DNA of 64,000 bases from Parastagonospora avenae f. sp. tritici 18332-5 (lineage: Eukaryota; Ascomycota; Dothideomycetes; Pleosporales; Phaeosphaeriaceae): assembly GCA_022559985.1 (NCBI GenBank), contig JAFJTR010000008.1, forward strand, positions 372,001 to 436,000, written 5' to 3'. Position 1 is the first letter of the stretch; each line of letters begins with the position of its first letter. This document shows, piece by piece, positions 23,022 to 34,120 of the stretch. Below the pieces are notes generated by a model. The model was not told the origin of the DNA, searched no databases, and worked only from the letters and a program-made list of their open reading frames with translations. The position numbers were made by a program, and so were the translations under genes.

Positions 23022-23305
23022 TTTGTTGTATGCAATGCTAGGGAAAGGGCTATCTACAGGAATGAAGAAGGTTATGTACGTATGATATACATCGCGGTGA
23101 AAGCTCAAGTGAGCATAAGCATGTCTTGCGCTGCTCGTTCACGCCTCACTGTCTCGAGGATTGACGATTGCGGCGTTGCGCCGTCATCCCCGGGTCGACG
23201 TCAGGGTCCGGGGCCCACGCGAAATCTTGGCGGCCGCGGCTTCCTAAATTTTTGTTCCAGTCGCACCTGCCCACTTTGCGACTTGTACCATCTTGAACCA
23301 CAACA
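23022..23305. promoter_or_regulatory. Bidirectional promoter, SIP3-like / KRI1
   Basis: Only 284 bp separate the two divergent start codons, so the regulatory elements of both genes must overlap here. The segment is GC-rich next to KRI1, with the start codon preceded by CAACA. Confidence 0.6.
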
Positions 23306-25266
23306 ATGCCGCGGACAAAAGAAAAACAGGCCACCAACGGCGGCAAGCGCCACCTCTTGAATGACGACCCTTTTGCCCTGCAAAAAGAAACTTCCCGTCC
23401 GACCAAGAAGGCCAAGCTACTCGACGACAGCGACAACTCGGACGCAGAGGACGGCGGCGTGAAGCTGAAAGTCAACGACGAGTATGCGAAGCGCTTCGAG
23501 TACAACAAGAAGCGCGAGGAGAAGCACAGACGTGAGTATCACGTGGGCAAAGAATTCATTCTGTTCAAACCTAACACTATATAGTCGAGGAGAAATATGG
23601 CAAGAGTAAAGCATTCCAGGCTCCCGAGGACGACTCAGAAGACTCCGAGGAAGGCGTAGAGGAGGACGACGCTGCCGAACTGCTCGACGAGACGCTTGAC
23701 GACGAAGTAAATGCCACCCTCCAAGCCCTGCGCGCAAAGGATCCCGCCATCTACAACAAGGAAGTGAAGTTCTATCGCGAGCTGGAAGAGGATGATGATA
23801 GCAAGGACGAGGGAGAGAAGGAGCAGACCCTGACACTAAGGCAATATCACACCAAGAACCTGCTCGAGGGTAACCTACCTGAAGACGACGACGAGGATGC
23901 GCCACCAAGGACATATGCCCAGGAGCAGGAAGAAGTGAGGCAGAACCTCGTCAAGGAAATGCACGCAGCTGCCGACGATGATGGCGAGGGGGACGACTTC
24001 CTCGTCGCCAAGCCGAAGCCAACGTCTTCAAAGAAAGACCGCGTCAAGATCACTGCGGTCGATGTTTTGCACGCCGACAAAGACCCCGAGACCTTCCTCT
24101 CCAACTTCATGGCCTCGCGCGCATGGGTACCGACCGACAAGGCCCGCTTCCAGCCACTCGAAGATGATGACTCCTCTGAGGACGCTGCAGCTGACGAGTG
24201 GGAGAACTCATACAACCTATACTTCGAGGACACTTCCGGCGCGAACGAGAAGATCATGACATATGCACGTGACGCTGTCGCAAGTACAACAGTCCGTCGC
24301 GACGATGCGACTGGTCGACGAAAAGCACGTGAGGCAGCAAGAGCAAAACGTGAAGCCGAAAGGCGGGAGAAGGAGCAAGATCTAGCGCGACTACGGAAGC
24401 TGAAGATCGAGGATATGGAGCAAAAGGTGCAGCAGATCCGCAAAATTGGAGGCCTGAGTGGGCGCAACTTCAAGATCGATGAATGGAAAGACGTGTTGGA
24501 AGCAGACTGGTCCGACGACCAGTGGGACGCAGAGATGCAGAAGCGCTTCGGCGAGTCCTACTACGAGGCGCGCGACGCTGTCTCAGGAAGCGACGACGAA
24601 GGGTCCAAGAGCAAGAAGAAGAAGCCCAAGAAGCCCAAGTTCGACGACGACATCGACATCAAAGACCTGATCCCCGACTTCAAAGACGACGAAGAGGAGC
24701 GCCCTCACATCACCCTGTCCTCCGACGAAGAAGACGTAGACGCCGGCGCAGAAGACGAAGACGAAGAAGCCAGTAGCAAATCAAAGTCATCCAAGAAGCG
24801 CAAACAAGAACGCGCCGACGCCAAATCCGCCGCGCGCCGCGACCGCCGCTTGATCGAAAACCTCGTTGCCTCCAACCTCGAATACGAAGCCGCCCTCGCC
24901 GCCAAACCCAAAGCACCCACGCGCTTCCGCTACCGCGAAACCTCACCTACCACGTTCGGCCTTACGGCACGCGATATTCTGCTAGCCGATGACAAGCAGC
25001 TGAACGAATTCGCCGGGCTGAAGAAGCTTGCAGCGTTCAGAGATCCAGACAAGAAGAAAAAGGACAAGAAGCATCTCAGCAAGAAGGCGCGACTGAGGCA
25101 GTGGAGGAAAGAAACCTTCGGAGACGAAGACGGACCCAAGGGTGGGTTTGAGGTACTCGATGGTGGCGCGGAGCCGATGGAGATTGATGGGAGCAATGTC
25201 ATTGAGGGCGAGAAGAAGAAAAAGAAGCGGAGTCGCAAGAGGAAGGCGGGTGCTGAGGAGATATAA
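23306..25266 (+). CDS. KRI1: KRI1-like nucleolar ribosome biogenesis protein
   Basis: Spliced model: exon 23306-23531, a 53-nt intron, exon 23585-25266; 635 residues. It is highly charged, with acidic runs (EDDDSKDEGEKEQ, DEEDVDAGAEDEDEEA) and basic nuclear-type runs (KSKKKKPKKPK, KKKKKRSRKRK). Kri1 hallmarks are present: the block RDPAIYNKEVKFY-like near residue 145, the central GRNFKIDEWKDVLEADWSD, and the conserved C-terminal FRYRETSPTTFGLTARDIL followed by LNEFAGLKKLAAFRD and KKARLRQWRKETFG. Kri1 is required for 40S ribosomal subunit assembly in the nucleolus with Krr1. Length fits the family (about 590-650). The 3' end converges on RAD23 across about 0.86 kb. Confidence 0.93.
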
Positions 25267-26129
25267 AACGTGATTTTCTCTTCTGTATTTGTGCATAGTG
25301 CATTCTAGCATACCCACTTGTAGACCTCTTCAATACACTTTTTTCCTACATCTTTTCGCACCGGTCATCTACTTGAAAAGACCAAGCGCTCAGTGACGGT
25401 GTGATAAAACTCTTCGCGTTCACTGCACTTCTTAAAAGGTCATCTAGACCGGAGCCAAAGAATTTACAGACTACACCGCATCACCTCTTCGTCCATTAGC
25501 TATGTCATCAATGAAACAGACAAGGCATCTCCAGAGTGGAGAGATGGATGGCTCTTTGGGCATGGGAAATGCATGACGATTGGGAGACTTGAGGTTTGGA
25601 TTGCAAAAAAAGAAAATGCGAAGGACGACAGTGAAAAGCAGACCGCAATGCAAACATGAGCAGCTGACCGTCTCGATGAGCAGACAATAGTCTTTCACAG
25701 CAAGCAAGCAAACAATACTCGAGCTCTGTCGCACCAGCTGCTGCCGCTTACCTCGTACAAACCAATTCCCACAATCAAAAAAAAACTCGTAATCCAATCG
25801 TACCAGTCTTGGGGATATTCTTTTAAATTGATGAGCTATGTGTCACTCGCCCACGCGCAAGCCGATACCGAGCTAATTGTAGTCTGACTATCGCGTTCCC
25901 AAACTGGAAGGTATCATGATATCATAAAGAAAGCATAACTTGTCCGCCTCCACGCTTCAGCAGCTGTGCACCAACCAGATCATGTGCATGGCATAGAAGA
26001 CCAGTCATTCAATAATTCGTCATGGAACGGTGACATCGACATGGTGGCAGTCGACATGGTGGCAGTCGACGAAGAGTATGCAGGTACGGTATGGTGGAGT
26101 CGCACAGCCGTCGCACGGGGAAAAACGCT
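25267..26129. other. Convergent 3' flank, KRI1 / RAD23
   Basis: About 860 bp, partly A/T-rich, with the likely polyadenylation regions of both genes. It includes a 15-bp exact tandem duplication at 26038-26067 (unit GACATGGTGGCAGTC). No gene is supported. Confidence 0.5.
26038..26067. repeat. 15-bp tandem duplication, two copies
   Basis: The unit GACATGGTGGCAGTC occurs twice back to back, about 60-90 bp beyond the RAD23 stop codon, probably in its 3' UTR. Confidence 0.9.
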
Positions 26130-27546
26130 CTACTCCTCCTCATCGGGCTGGTCGAAGAGGAAGTTGGCAGCCAGCTCCTCGTTCTTGTCGCACGCAAAGT
26201 AGGCCTGGATGACAATGTCGCGCTCGAAGCCGAGACGGCACAGGCGCTCGATAGCCTCGCGCTCGTCCTCGGTCACGGAGATGGCCTGGGTACCAGGCGG
26301 CAAGGGCGCATCGTCGTCAGCGTCCTCGGCAAGCAGTTGCAGGAACTGCTCCGGGTTTTCTGCAATCATCTGGGCTAGCTGTGGGTTTCCTGCGCCGACC
26401 TGCTGGAGGATGGGTTCAAGCATTTGCGGCTGCTGTTGTACAACCTGTCGTAGCTGCTGAAATTGAGGGTTGTTGCGCAAGAACTCGAGACTGTTAGCGT
26501 TGAGCGCAGTGGCACCGCCTCCTCCAGCGGCAGCACCAGTAGCACCTGAGCGGGCAGCACCTCCAGAACCGCCGCGCTGACCGGCCTGTGCAGCAGCTTC
26601 GAACAGGTTTATCGGCTCGTCTCCGCCAGAGGGTGCAGCAGTAGCACCTGTGTTGCCACCGGCCGCAGGCGTAGGCGAACTCGGTGCGTTTGCCTGTGCG
26701 GCTTGTGCCTGCTCCTGACGTGCGCTGTCGGGAATACCCTAAGAATTGTCAGATACTACCTCATGCGGATAGAGTGCCCGTTGTCTTACGGTAAGGAGGT
26801 ACTCGACCGCACGGTCGGGGTTGAAGAAGGCGGCGCGCATGGCAGCGTCGATGTCGGCCCTCGCGAAACCCATGCTCTCCATGTTGGCCACGGCCGCCTC
26901 GCGCTCGTTGCCCATGGTCAGAGCGGAGGGGTCGTCGAAGTTGCGTCCGGTCGCCTGTGTAGCCGGCGCGGGTGAGGGCGTAGCAGGCGCATTCTGTGAG
27001 GCCGCGGATGATGGAGCTGGTGCAGCGGGAGCAGCGGGGGTCTGGGCAGCAACTGGAGCCGGTGTGGAAGGGGGAGGTTTACTTGACGATGCAGCCGGGG
27101 CTTTGGGCTACGGTGGTTGGTTAGCTTGGACAGTCTGCGGTGGTGGTAGGCAGCAGCGCGGACCTTGGAGACCATGCACACGATGAAGCCCTTCTCCTCA
27201 ATGCTGTACGACTCTACTGTGTTTGCATCTTGAAGGATCTTGCCTATTCGCCTTGTCAGCCACTGCCGTCGCCGTGATACCGCGGGGCAAGCTTACCGGA
27301 GTAGATGAGCTTCTGCTGGGGCACCTCCCAGCCCTTGTCCGCCTGAATCCTGGCCTTCAGTTCGCCGATCTGGTCGCAGAGTTAGCTGGGCGTTGCGGCG
27401 ATGGCGCGCGGTGGCGGGTGTAGGTACCGTTTCCGATGGCTCGGCCTCGATGACGAACTTGTTCTGCTTGAGGTCCTGGGGTGTGTGAGTGATAGCAGCG
27501 ACAGAAAAATATGGCGCGGCGAACATACCTTGAAAGTGATCTTCAT
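26130..27546 (-). CDS. RAD23: RAD23 ubiquitin receptor / nucleotide excision repair protein
   Basis: Six exons: 27546-27529, 27475-27428, 27369-27297, 27243-27164, 27107-26790 and 26738-26130; introns are 51-58 nt and all joins keep frame. The product is 381 residues, normal for fungal Rad23. An N-terminal ubiquitin-like domain covers residues 1-75 (MKITFKDLKQNKFVIEAEPS, then WEVPQQKLIYSGKILQD). A Pro/Ala linker follows, then UBA1 about 130-178 (MESMGFARADIDAAMRAAFF), a Gly/Ala-rich linker, the XPC/Rad4-binding STI1-like region about 255-310 (NPQFQQLRQVVQQQPQMLEPI), and UBA2 at the C terminus (AIERLCRLGFERDIVIQAYF). Rad23 stabilises Rad4 at DNA lesions and carries ubiquitinated substrates to the proteasome. 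The first exon encodes only six residues, so an automated model could easily miss the true start. Confidence 0.95.
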
Positions 27547-29689
27547 CTTTGCGGCGGTATCTGCGAAGATGGTTGAAAATGGTTGAAGCTGGAGCGGGGT
27601 GGTAGAGGCAAGGCGGGGTCGAGAAGGGACCTCTCAGTATTAATATGGTGCGAGGAGATTGTCGCAGTGAGGGAGGGCAGGCTGCAAGCTACAGGCGATC
27701 AGGGCGTTTGCCTTTAGAAAGCAATGGAACGGCGTTGTCTTAGGCAGGCAGAGACTCTGGTCGAGCTTGCTGCGTTGAGCGGCTCCATCATAAATGCTTG
27801 GCATTTTGCGCCACAGCGGCGCCACAACAGCGCCACATCAGGTTCCCAAATGTCAAGGAGAGTGATAGCTAGATAGAGTCTTGCTACTAGAGTGATGGTG
27901 TGAAGCTACACAGCTACACACTGCATCGTCAGGCTTCAAATGCAAGAGTCATATAATATGTAAAGCTTCTGCTATCCTGCTGCATAGGATAGGTCACCTG
28001 CTGGACCCTGGGCGCTTCCCTTCGTACATTACATGCAGTGCCTCCAAGACTTCAACCTCAAACTTCATCTTCACGATCGAGCCCGGCCTGGTCAGTCAGC
28101 CGGCCGTTGACGGCACCCGCTGCAAATGAAGTGCGCCACCGGCCACGCACTCCGACAGGGCTTTCTCGCGGATGAGGCTTCTTAACTTCCATCACTGACG
28201 CAATGCCCAATCTCCGACCCAGCTAGCGTTCGTTCACTCACGTTCACGACGGCACGCAGCAATAGCCCGAGTCATCGATAAGTGCAGACGCATACATGCC
28301 ACAGTCGAAGCCGATGACACGTAGTCGGCCCTGATTGTCGCCAAGCCGGGGCTCCCACGCATTCGCCTGTTTGTTTCACGGCCACACGAGTCGCCAGCCA
28401 ACGTGAGAGGCGACCGTCCTGTTTCAGGGCTATCCCAAACAGCGGCCTGAGCACAGAACACGCAGACGGTGTACAACCGCCGTCGTCTGCGAGGTGTATC
28501 GATATGCAGTGTCCGCGGCCACTGCAGAGCACCACGCTATCGACCGGTGAAACCTCCGTATTGCCCTCCTGCGCGCATCGTGGCTCAGCATCATGTTCAC
28601 TTGAGGACGGCCGAGGCCGAAGTTGCCATGTTATGCTTCGCCCAAAAAAGAAATGCAAACAACGCGTGAGAGATGAGGCCTAGCCGCAGCATCAAAACAA
28701 TGACAGGCGCACCCCTACACACGCCGCCTCTTTTCAGGCTTCTCCGGTAGTGGCGCTAGAACACGTTCATCGTGTCCCCTGCCTCACGTTCTTACAGTAT
28801 GACGCTTCCGAGTCAGCACCAATATGCGCAGGTGTCGGGGCTCTTGCTGGATCCTGCAGTTTGTGAAGCGTCGTCTGCGAATCGTACTCGGTAAGCGTGC
28901 ATCACACTTCGTACGGCCATTGATTCTCGATCTTCCGCTACGGCATGCCTGCGTTGATCCACCATATCCCAGCTCGCCTAGGGGCCCCCCGTCGCACCTC
29001 CATGTAACGGGTCGCAGAGACAAAGCACACATCCAGCTCTGCCCTCTCGTAAAATTATTAACTCGTCGTCCCCGCACTGTTGCGTTCTTTATCGCCAACC
29101 CGTCTCTCGCTGAATATTCCATCCGACTTTCCATCCTCCATCGCTACTCGCCTCTCGACCGTTGTGACTACTTTCAGACTACAGAATACATACTCGGCCA
29201 ATTGTCGTCGCTCCTCCACTCGCCTACCGCAGCCACGCCTCGTTAAACGGTACGCTATCCGCATCGAGCCTCCGCGTCCTGCCAGCCGCGCTCAACTATA
29301 GGGCCTCCACCTATACAATCGGCTCATCATTTTATTTCGTTCCTCAGACGCGTTGTTGATCCTACCCCGCGACTTTCCACAGCAACCTTGTGGGTACAAA
29401 CCATCGTTTCAGCTCTGTTCAAAGCACCGCTTCCGCTCCGTCCCCAGTCCCAACTGTTAAGTCAGTCACATCCACAGGTTTTGGATCTGCTGCAAGTCGG
29501 ATCCCACTGCTTGCCAAGCTATTCTGTTAATGCTCGCACAATTATAACGCCGTCTGCCCGCAGTACGCCATTCCATTTATATCACACCGTCTTTCGACAC
29601 GTTATCCGAGCAAGCATCGTCTTCAACCTACATCAAACGACGGTCCGCGGGCCTCTCTTTGCTTGCTGGAATCGCCCGTCTCTTCCATA
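27547..29689. other. Intergenic region, divergent promoters
   Basis: About 2.1 kb between RAD23 (leftward) and the four-TM protein gene (rightward). The last about 600 bp before the plus-strand ATG are C/T-rich and ATG-poor, as in a long 5' leader. Overlapping frames of up to 140 codons show no domain. No RNA gene was found. Confidence 0.5.
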
Positions 29690-31018
29690 ATGTTTCAGTC
29701 ACGCACATTCTATCTTTCCTTGGTTGGGGTCATCGCCAGCTCTAGTATTATCGCGGAAACCGTCTTGGCCATCCTAGAGGCGACATCTTTTTCTGCTGCA
29801 CACAGTTCGCTCCTTCAAGTTGCAGCAGCTTCAAGTGCTCTTGATGCGGTCTCAGTCTGCTGTATTGGTCTATACACATTTCAAAGTGTGCGACCGAGAG
29901 ATGCATCAGCCCAGAGTACGACTCACAAGAGAGCCTTGACCGCGCTCTGCGTCTTTTTATGTGGGGCCGCTCTTATTGTCGGCCTTGCGCTCCTTGTCAT
30001 GATCAAGTCCCAATGGGAAGAGGTTCAGACTTCTTCAAAGGGTCCTGTGTCAGACTGGACTCGTCATGTTGCGGCGCACATTGCTCTTTGGGCTGTGTCC
30101 TGCGCCGGCCAAATCGTCCTATACACTTCAGCTTTCTGGAGTCCAAAAGCACCCAAACTTCATGCGATCACGACCTCTGGCCCCCGAGACTCAATCATGT
30201 CCGACCTTCGCAGCAACCTGTTCTTGATGAAATCAAACCAACCATCGTCTCTTGCGGATACGATGCACTCGCCTACATACTCTGCAGGATCTTCTCAGTC
30301 TCTGAAGTCTTTCAGGGACTCTATGCGCCATGTAGTGCGTCCAACTACTTCCCGAACTACACTCATCGGCAGGACCTCGCTCACGCGCGACGCAAGCATC
30401 TACTCCCAAGCTGAGTCATTCGACCACGTTTCTCACTCTGATGGATTCGATAGCTGGGACACGAGTAGCGTGAGCCTGCAGGCTCGCGATGCTGTAATGC
30501 AGTCTGTATCATCACGACGGACTGCCCTGGATCCTATCCCTGGCAGCCGACCAACGACACCTGCACATCCCCTTGAGGGTCCTTTCCACTCGGAACTTGA
30601 GGAAGATGTCGAGGAGTTGGCTCCGCCACCAAGGATGATGCACGATTATTCACGACCATCGAGTCCAGCAAACAGCGAAGCACATATTCACCCGCTTTTC
30701 CGGTCGGAAAGTCCCGTTCCAGCGCCAGAAGCTACGCCCGGTACCAACATTCTTGCGAGCCCTTTCGCAACCCAGGCGATTACGTGTCCGACAAGGTCTA
30801 TCAATCGCATAAGATCGAATTCCCACTTGAGTCAGGCCCGCGAGCCCAGTACTCGTGGCAGAACATCAAGCCCGCACACATCGTCGCGAACCCCTAGCCC
30901 CATCAGTAGGGAACTCACCCCTCCGATCCCAGACTACGTTCTGAACTCCTCGCCGCGCAGTAGTCTGAGTATTAGTGGTGGTCGACGAGTTCCGCTCCAA
31001 TACTCGCCAGACCGGTGA
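29690..31018 (+). CDS. Four-TM membrane protein with long Ser-rich tail, unknown
   Basis: A single exon of 442 residues, not recognised by name. The first about 165 residues carry four hydrophobic spans: about 5-25 (FYLSLVGVIASSSIIAETVL), 40-62 (LLQVAAASSALDAVSVCCIG), 82-105 (ALTALCVFLCGAALIVGLAL) and 130-152 (HIALWAVSCAGQIVLYTSAF). The remaining about 290 residues are Ser/Pro/Arg-rich and probably disordered in the cytoplasm, with many SRP, TPS and RSxS-type potential phosphorylation sites. The layout is like that of small fungal tetraspan proteins with regulatory tails, but I cannot assign a family. I chose the ATG at 29690; the frame is open for nine codons upstream without another ATG. 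Confidence 0.8.
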   Translation: MFQSRTFYLSLVGVIASSSIIAETVLAILEATSFSAAHSSLLQVAAASSALDAVSVCCIGLYTFQSVRPRDASAQSTTHKRALTALCVFLCGAALIVGLALLVMIKSQWEEVQTSSKGPVSDWTRHVAAHIALWAVSCAGQIVLYTSAFWSPKAPKLHAITTSGPRDSIMSDLRSNLFLMKSNQPSSLADTMHSPTYSAGSSQSLKSFRDSMRHVVRPTTSRTTLIGRTSLTRDASIYSQAESFDHVSHSDGFDSWDTSSVSLQARDAVMQSVSSRRTALDPIPGSRPTTPAHPLEGPFHSELEEDVEELAPPPRMMHDYSRPSSPANSEAHIHPLFRSESPVPAPEATPGTNILASPFATQAITCPTRSINRIRSNSHLSQAREPSTRGRTSSPHTSSRTPSPISRELTPPIPDYVLNSSPRSSLSISGGRRVPLQYSPDR

Positions 31019-34000
31019 TCACGCACTTCATAACGATTTCTTTCGCCGTTCACACGACCTTTCCTATACTATATCATACGCTTCATGCGACACGATCTAT
31101 ATCCGTTATGCACATAGAGTGGCGTTGCTATATCTCCTTTTCTTTTCAGTCATCAGCTCTCGCCTTCAGTGGCTCGATCGAGCTTTTTCTCAGTGTATTT
31201 GGCAAAGCGTGCGCGGAAGATACCTGGCCTTTGCGGCTCTGAATTTCGTCTCAAAGAAGACACAGTAATCCTAGTTGCGTAGTATCTTATTTTTCATGTC
31301 TAATCCCGTCTTAGAAGGAGGAACCGGATACGAATCATGCCGTAGAAACGCACTATCAATCTATAAACCATATCCATCATACATCATTCCTGTCTACGAA
31401 CACCCTGGTGTCTCTTGACGATCTTCAAAAGTTAGCATTTCACCTCGCCGTCCCCGCACTTATCGTCCCCAACAAACTCAAAAATCCGCCATCGCAGTCG
31501 TACAATTGACTTTCCGCCACCTTCAACCCTTAAGCCGATCCCGCAGCCATGAACGACATGCTGTCAAAACCCAAATTCCCACGTTCCCTCTTGACATAAC
31601 CTTTCGCGTACGTAGCACCGCCAAAATGTTGCGTTCAAAACCGGGCCTTTGCGGGAAGCAGCCACACCCCTGCAAACAAGTCAAGCGTGGAAGGCTGTCA
31701 CGGAAGCCTCATTTCGCAGAATCGGCGATTCGCCTGGGAAACGGGCGCGGCGATAAGACGGGAGATGCGAGATTTATGCTTTGGGGAATTGCGGGTGGGA
31801 GCGTGGTGGACCGTGGGGCTGGGACGGTGTGCTGGTGTCGTGGTCATGTGCGCGAGACTGTAGTGGAGGGAGGATAAAGTTGGATTGGGGTCGCGTTGCT
31901 ATGTGCGATGACGTCCGCAAGGCTGCTGGCTGCGCGGGTCAATACTTTGAGTCTGCGATGGGGATGTTGGTGACGTTGGGGTGGTACGTACTCTTGAAAG
32001 GTATTGCGCGAAGTTTGTCAGATGGGTGAGGAGGTGGAGATTGTGAGGTGGATTTGGGGAGTGCGATGGTAGATGGGACGGTAGGTTGGTGTTGTCGAAG
32101 CGGTTGCGCGAGGCTTTCGTCTTTGACATGGCTAGGTATGTTGACTTTGCAATTAGATGCATAGTGAGATCGACTGCTTTTAGCTAGTATTTGCAGAATG
32201 TACTGCCTTCTGACTGGAGGTCTAAAGAAGTTACATGTCTATACACTGATCCGCACACATGTATCCATACGTAATTCTCAGCGACCCGATTCTCAGCGAC
32301 TCGAAACCGGCAAACATTTTGCAGCACGGCTGTTTCGGTAACCTAAGGGAGCTATCATAGTTTTGGTTCACAATATCACTTGACATCGGTTCAGAGCACA
32401 TGCATGGATCTTTCATGTTCTTCTACTAGGTGCTTCGCACATCGGATAGTGTTCGGCCAGGACGTAGGTAAGGGCGGAGAAACTTGTCGGATAGCAGGAG
32501 TGTCACTTAGATTGCCCCCAAGAATTCGTGAAGCATTAGAAATGATTTCGGACGGCTCCCAAGTTCTCAACATGACCACGCACTATGCTCATTGCTGACG
32601 CGGTCAGGATAGGCCCACCAATCTCCGGAAGAGGCATTGAGATTGAGTCAAAAGTCCTGCGCGTGTTGTTCATGCATCGTGCTCAGCCTCACGCGCCCCT
32701 TTCGGTCTTGATTCATTGTTACAGGAACATTGCCATTTGGACAGGTTTCCGAAATCCGCGGGAAAGGGCTGCAAAAGGAGGTGCGGCAGATCGTTCCATT
32801 CCCGCTATGGTAGCGGCCGCGATGACGCGCTGTGTCCTGAAACATGGCTGAGGCAAACTCTCTTTGAAGCAGATGCTCTGGAAACGGCTATATGAGTGAT
32901 TCCGGCTGTATACATGTGTTGGTACAAGAGAGTGCGAAGGGTGAAGAAGTTATTCTGCATTGCTTGTGAGCTCCTTTTGGGGCATGTCGTGAAGGCTGGA
33001 GATGAGGTGAGGCGCAATTTTAGCTTGCGTAGCTTACCCTGTTTGGTTGGAGCATGCAGAAGCTGCCAACGTACCAAGGTTGCCAAACGACCAGCAGTCG
33101 GATCGCATCCACGGTTTCTGCATCCAGATGGATAGATCCGCTACACGCTCATGCAGCTATTCCCCGTGAAATCTCTCTGTAGCATCGTGTTGGTCTTCAA
33201 GATATAAGCGCGGTGGTTGGTCAGACACAATCCCTGTACTGTTACCAGTTTAGGCCTAGACTGATCCGGCGCATGCTGGATTCCAAGTGCTCAGCGACAC
33301 CACCATCTCTCAGGGCTATCACGGACTGCCACGCCATCGGCATCTCTCGAAACTTGCTTCACGAGATCAACTTCCGCTGCGCTTCATATCCATCGCAAAT
33401 CGCGGCCGCGCACTTGCCATATCTTGTTCTCCCAATCGCGCCACGCGACCATTTCCTTGCCCAGGTGGCTGCTTCGCAAATTTACTGCGACGAGAAGATC
33501 ACTTATTGGAACTACCCAGGAAATTCACCACTTGCTTAGAGCTATCTCACGGGCGATGAGACCCTTGAACCGTGCGCTCTGACTGTCCGCAACTTGCTTG
33601 AGCAAGTCATTGTGCTACGGTATTGGGCAAGGTAGGTTCACATTCACCACTCATATACGCACAATCACTCTCACCGGAGCTAAATCCTATTGGGATTTTC
33701 ACAATCACGGAACCCTAAGTCTTGGTTGCCCAACTTGTTGCAATTTTCTCAACACCTGCTTCCCTCAACGGCTGACATCTCCTGCTTACAGCCTGAACGA
33801 CACCAAAGCACTATTTCCTTCAGGACATCACTACGATCGCCCGTAGTAAGGCGTCTTGTTCGTAAGGCGATAACGAATTTGCATCGGGTCTACTTTTCTG
33901 TCTAACCAACTGCACGGTAAGCCACACCCTTCTAGAGAGCTCATCGTTCTCCAGACAACCTTCGCTTGTCAATCAGGAGTAAAAGTTTCATCTGGAATGG

Positions 34001-34120
34001 CCTGGTTACCTCCATACGCCGAATATGTGCTGACCAGCAACAGTTGATAGTATCCATATTGCATCGTGTGTACTCAGGAGCTGACGGCTGGTGCTTGCAG
34101 TCGCACCTTCCGACACAACA
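31019..34120. other. Gene-poor region, about 3.1 kb
   Basis: Frames of up to about 123 codons on both strands, none with a recognisable domain, leader or splice pattern. A 15-bp imperfect tandem pair lies at 32274-32303 (unit ATTCTCAGCGACCCG, one mismatch). It contains the 3' UTR of the four-TM gene and the promoter of the Pro/Gln-rich protein gene. A non-coding RNA cannot be excluded. Confidence 0.4.

Noticed and set aside
24483..24776. Arg-rich frame overlapping KRI1
   Set aside because: It is an out-of-frame reading of the Asp/Glu/Lys-rich KRI1 coding sequence.
27547..29689. Several 60-140 codon frames between RAD23 and the four-TM gene
   Set aside because: They overlap on both strands, look like GC-rich noise, and none has a start context or domain.
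32274..32303. 15-bp tandem pair as part of a CRISPR-like or larger array
   Set aside because: Only two copies, adjacent with no spacer, and the organism is a eukaryote.
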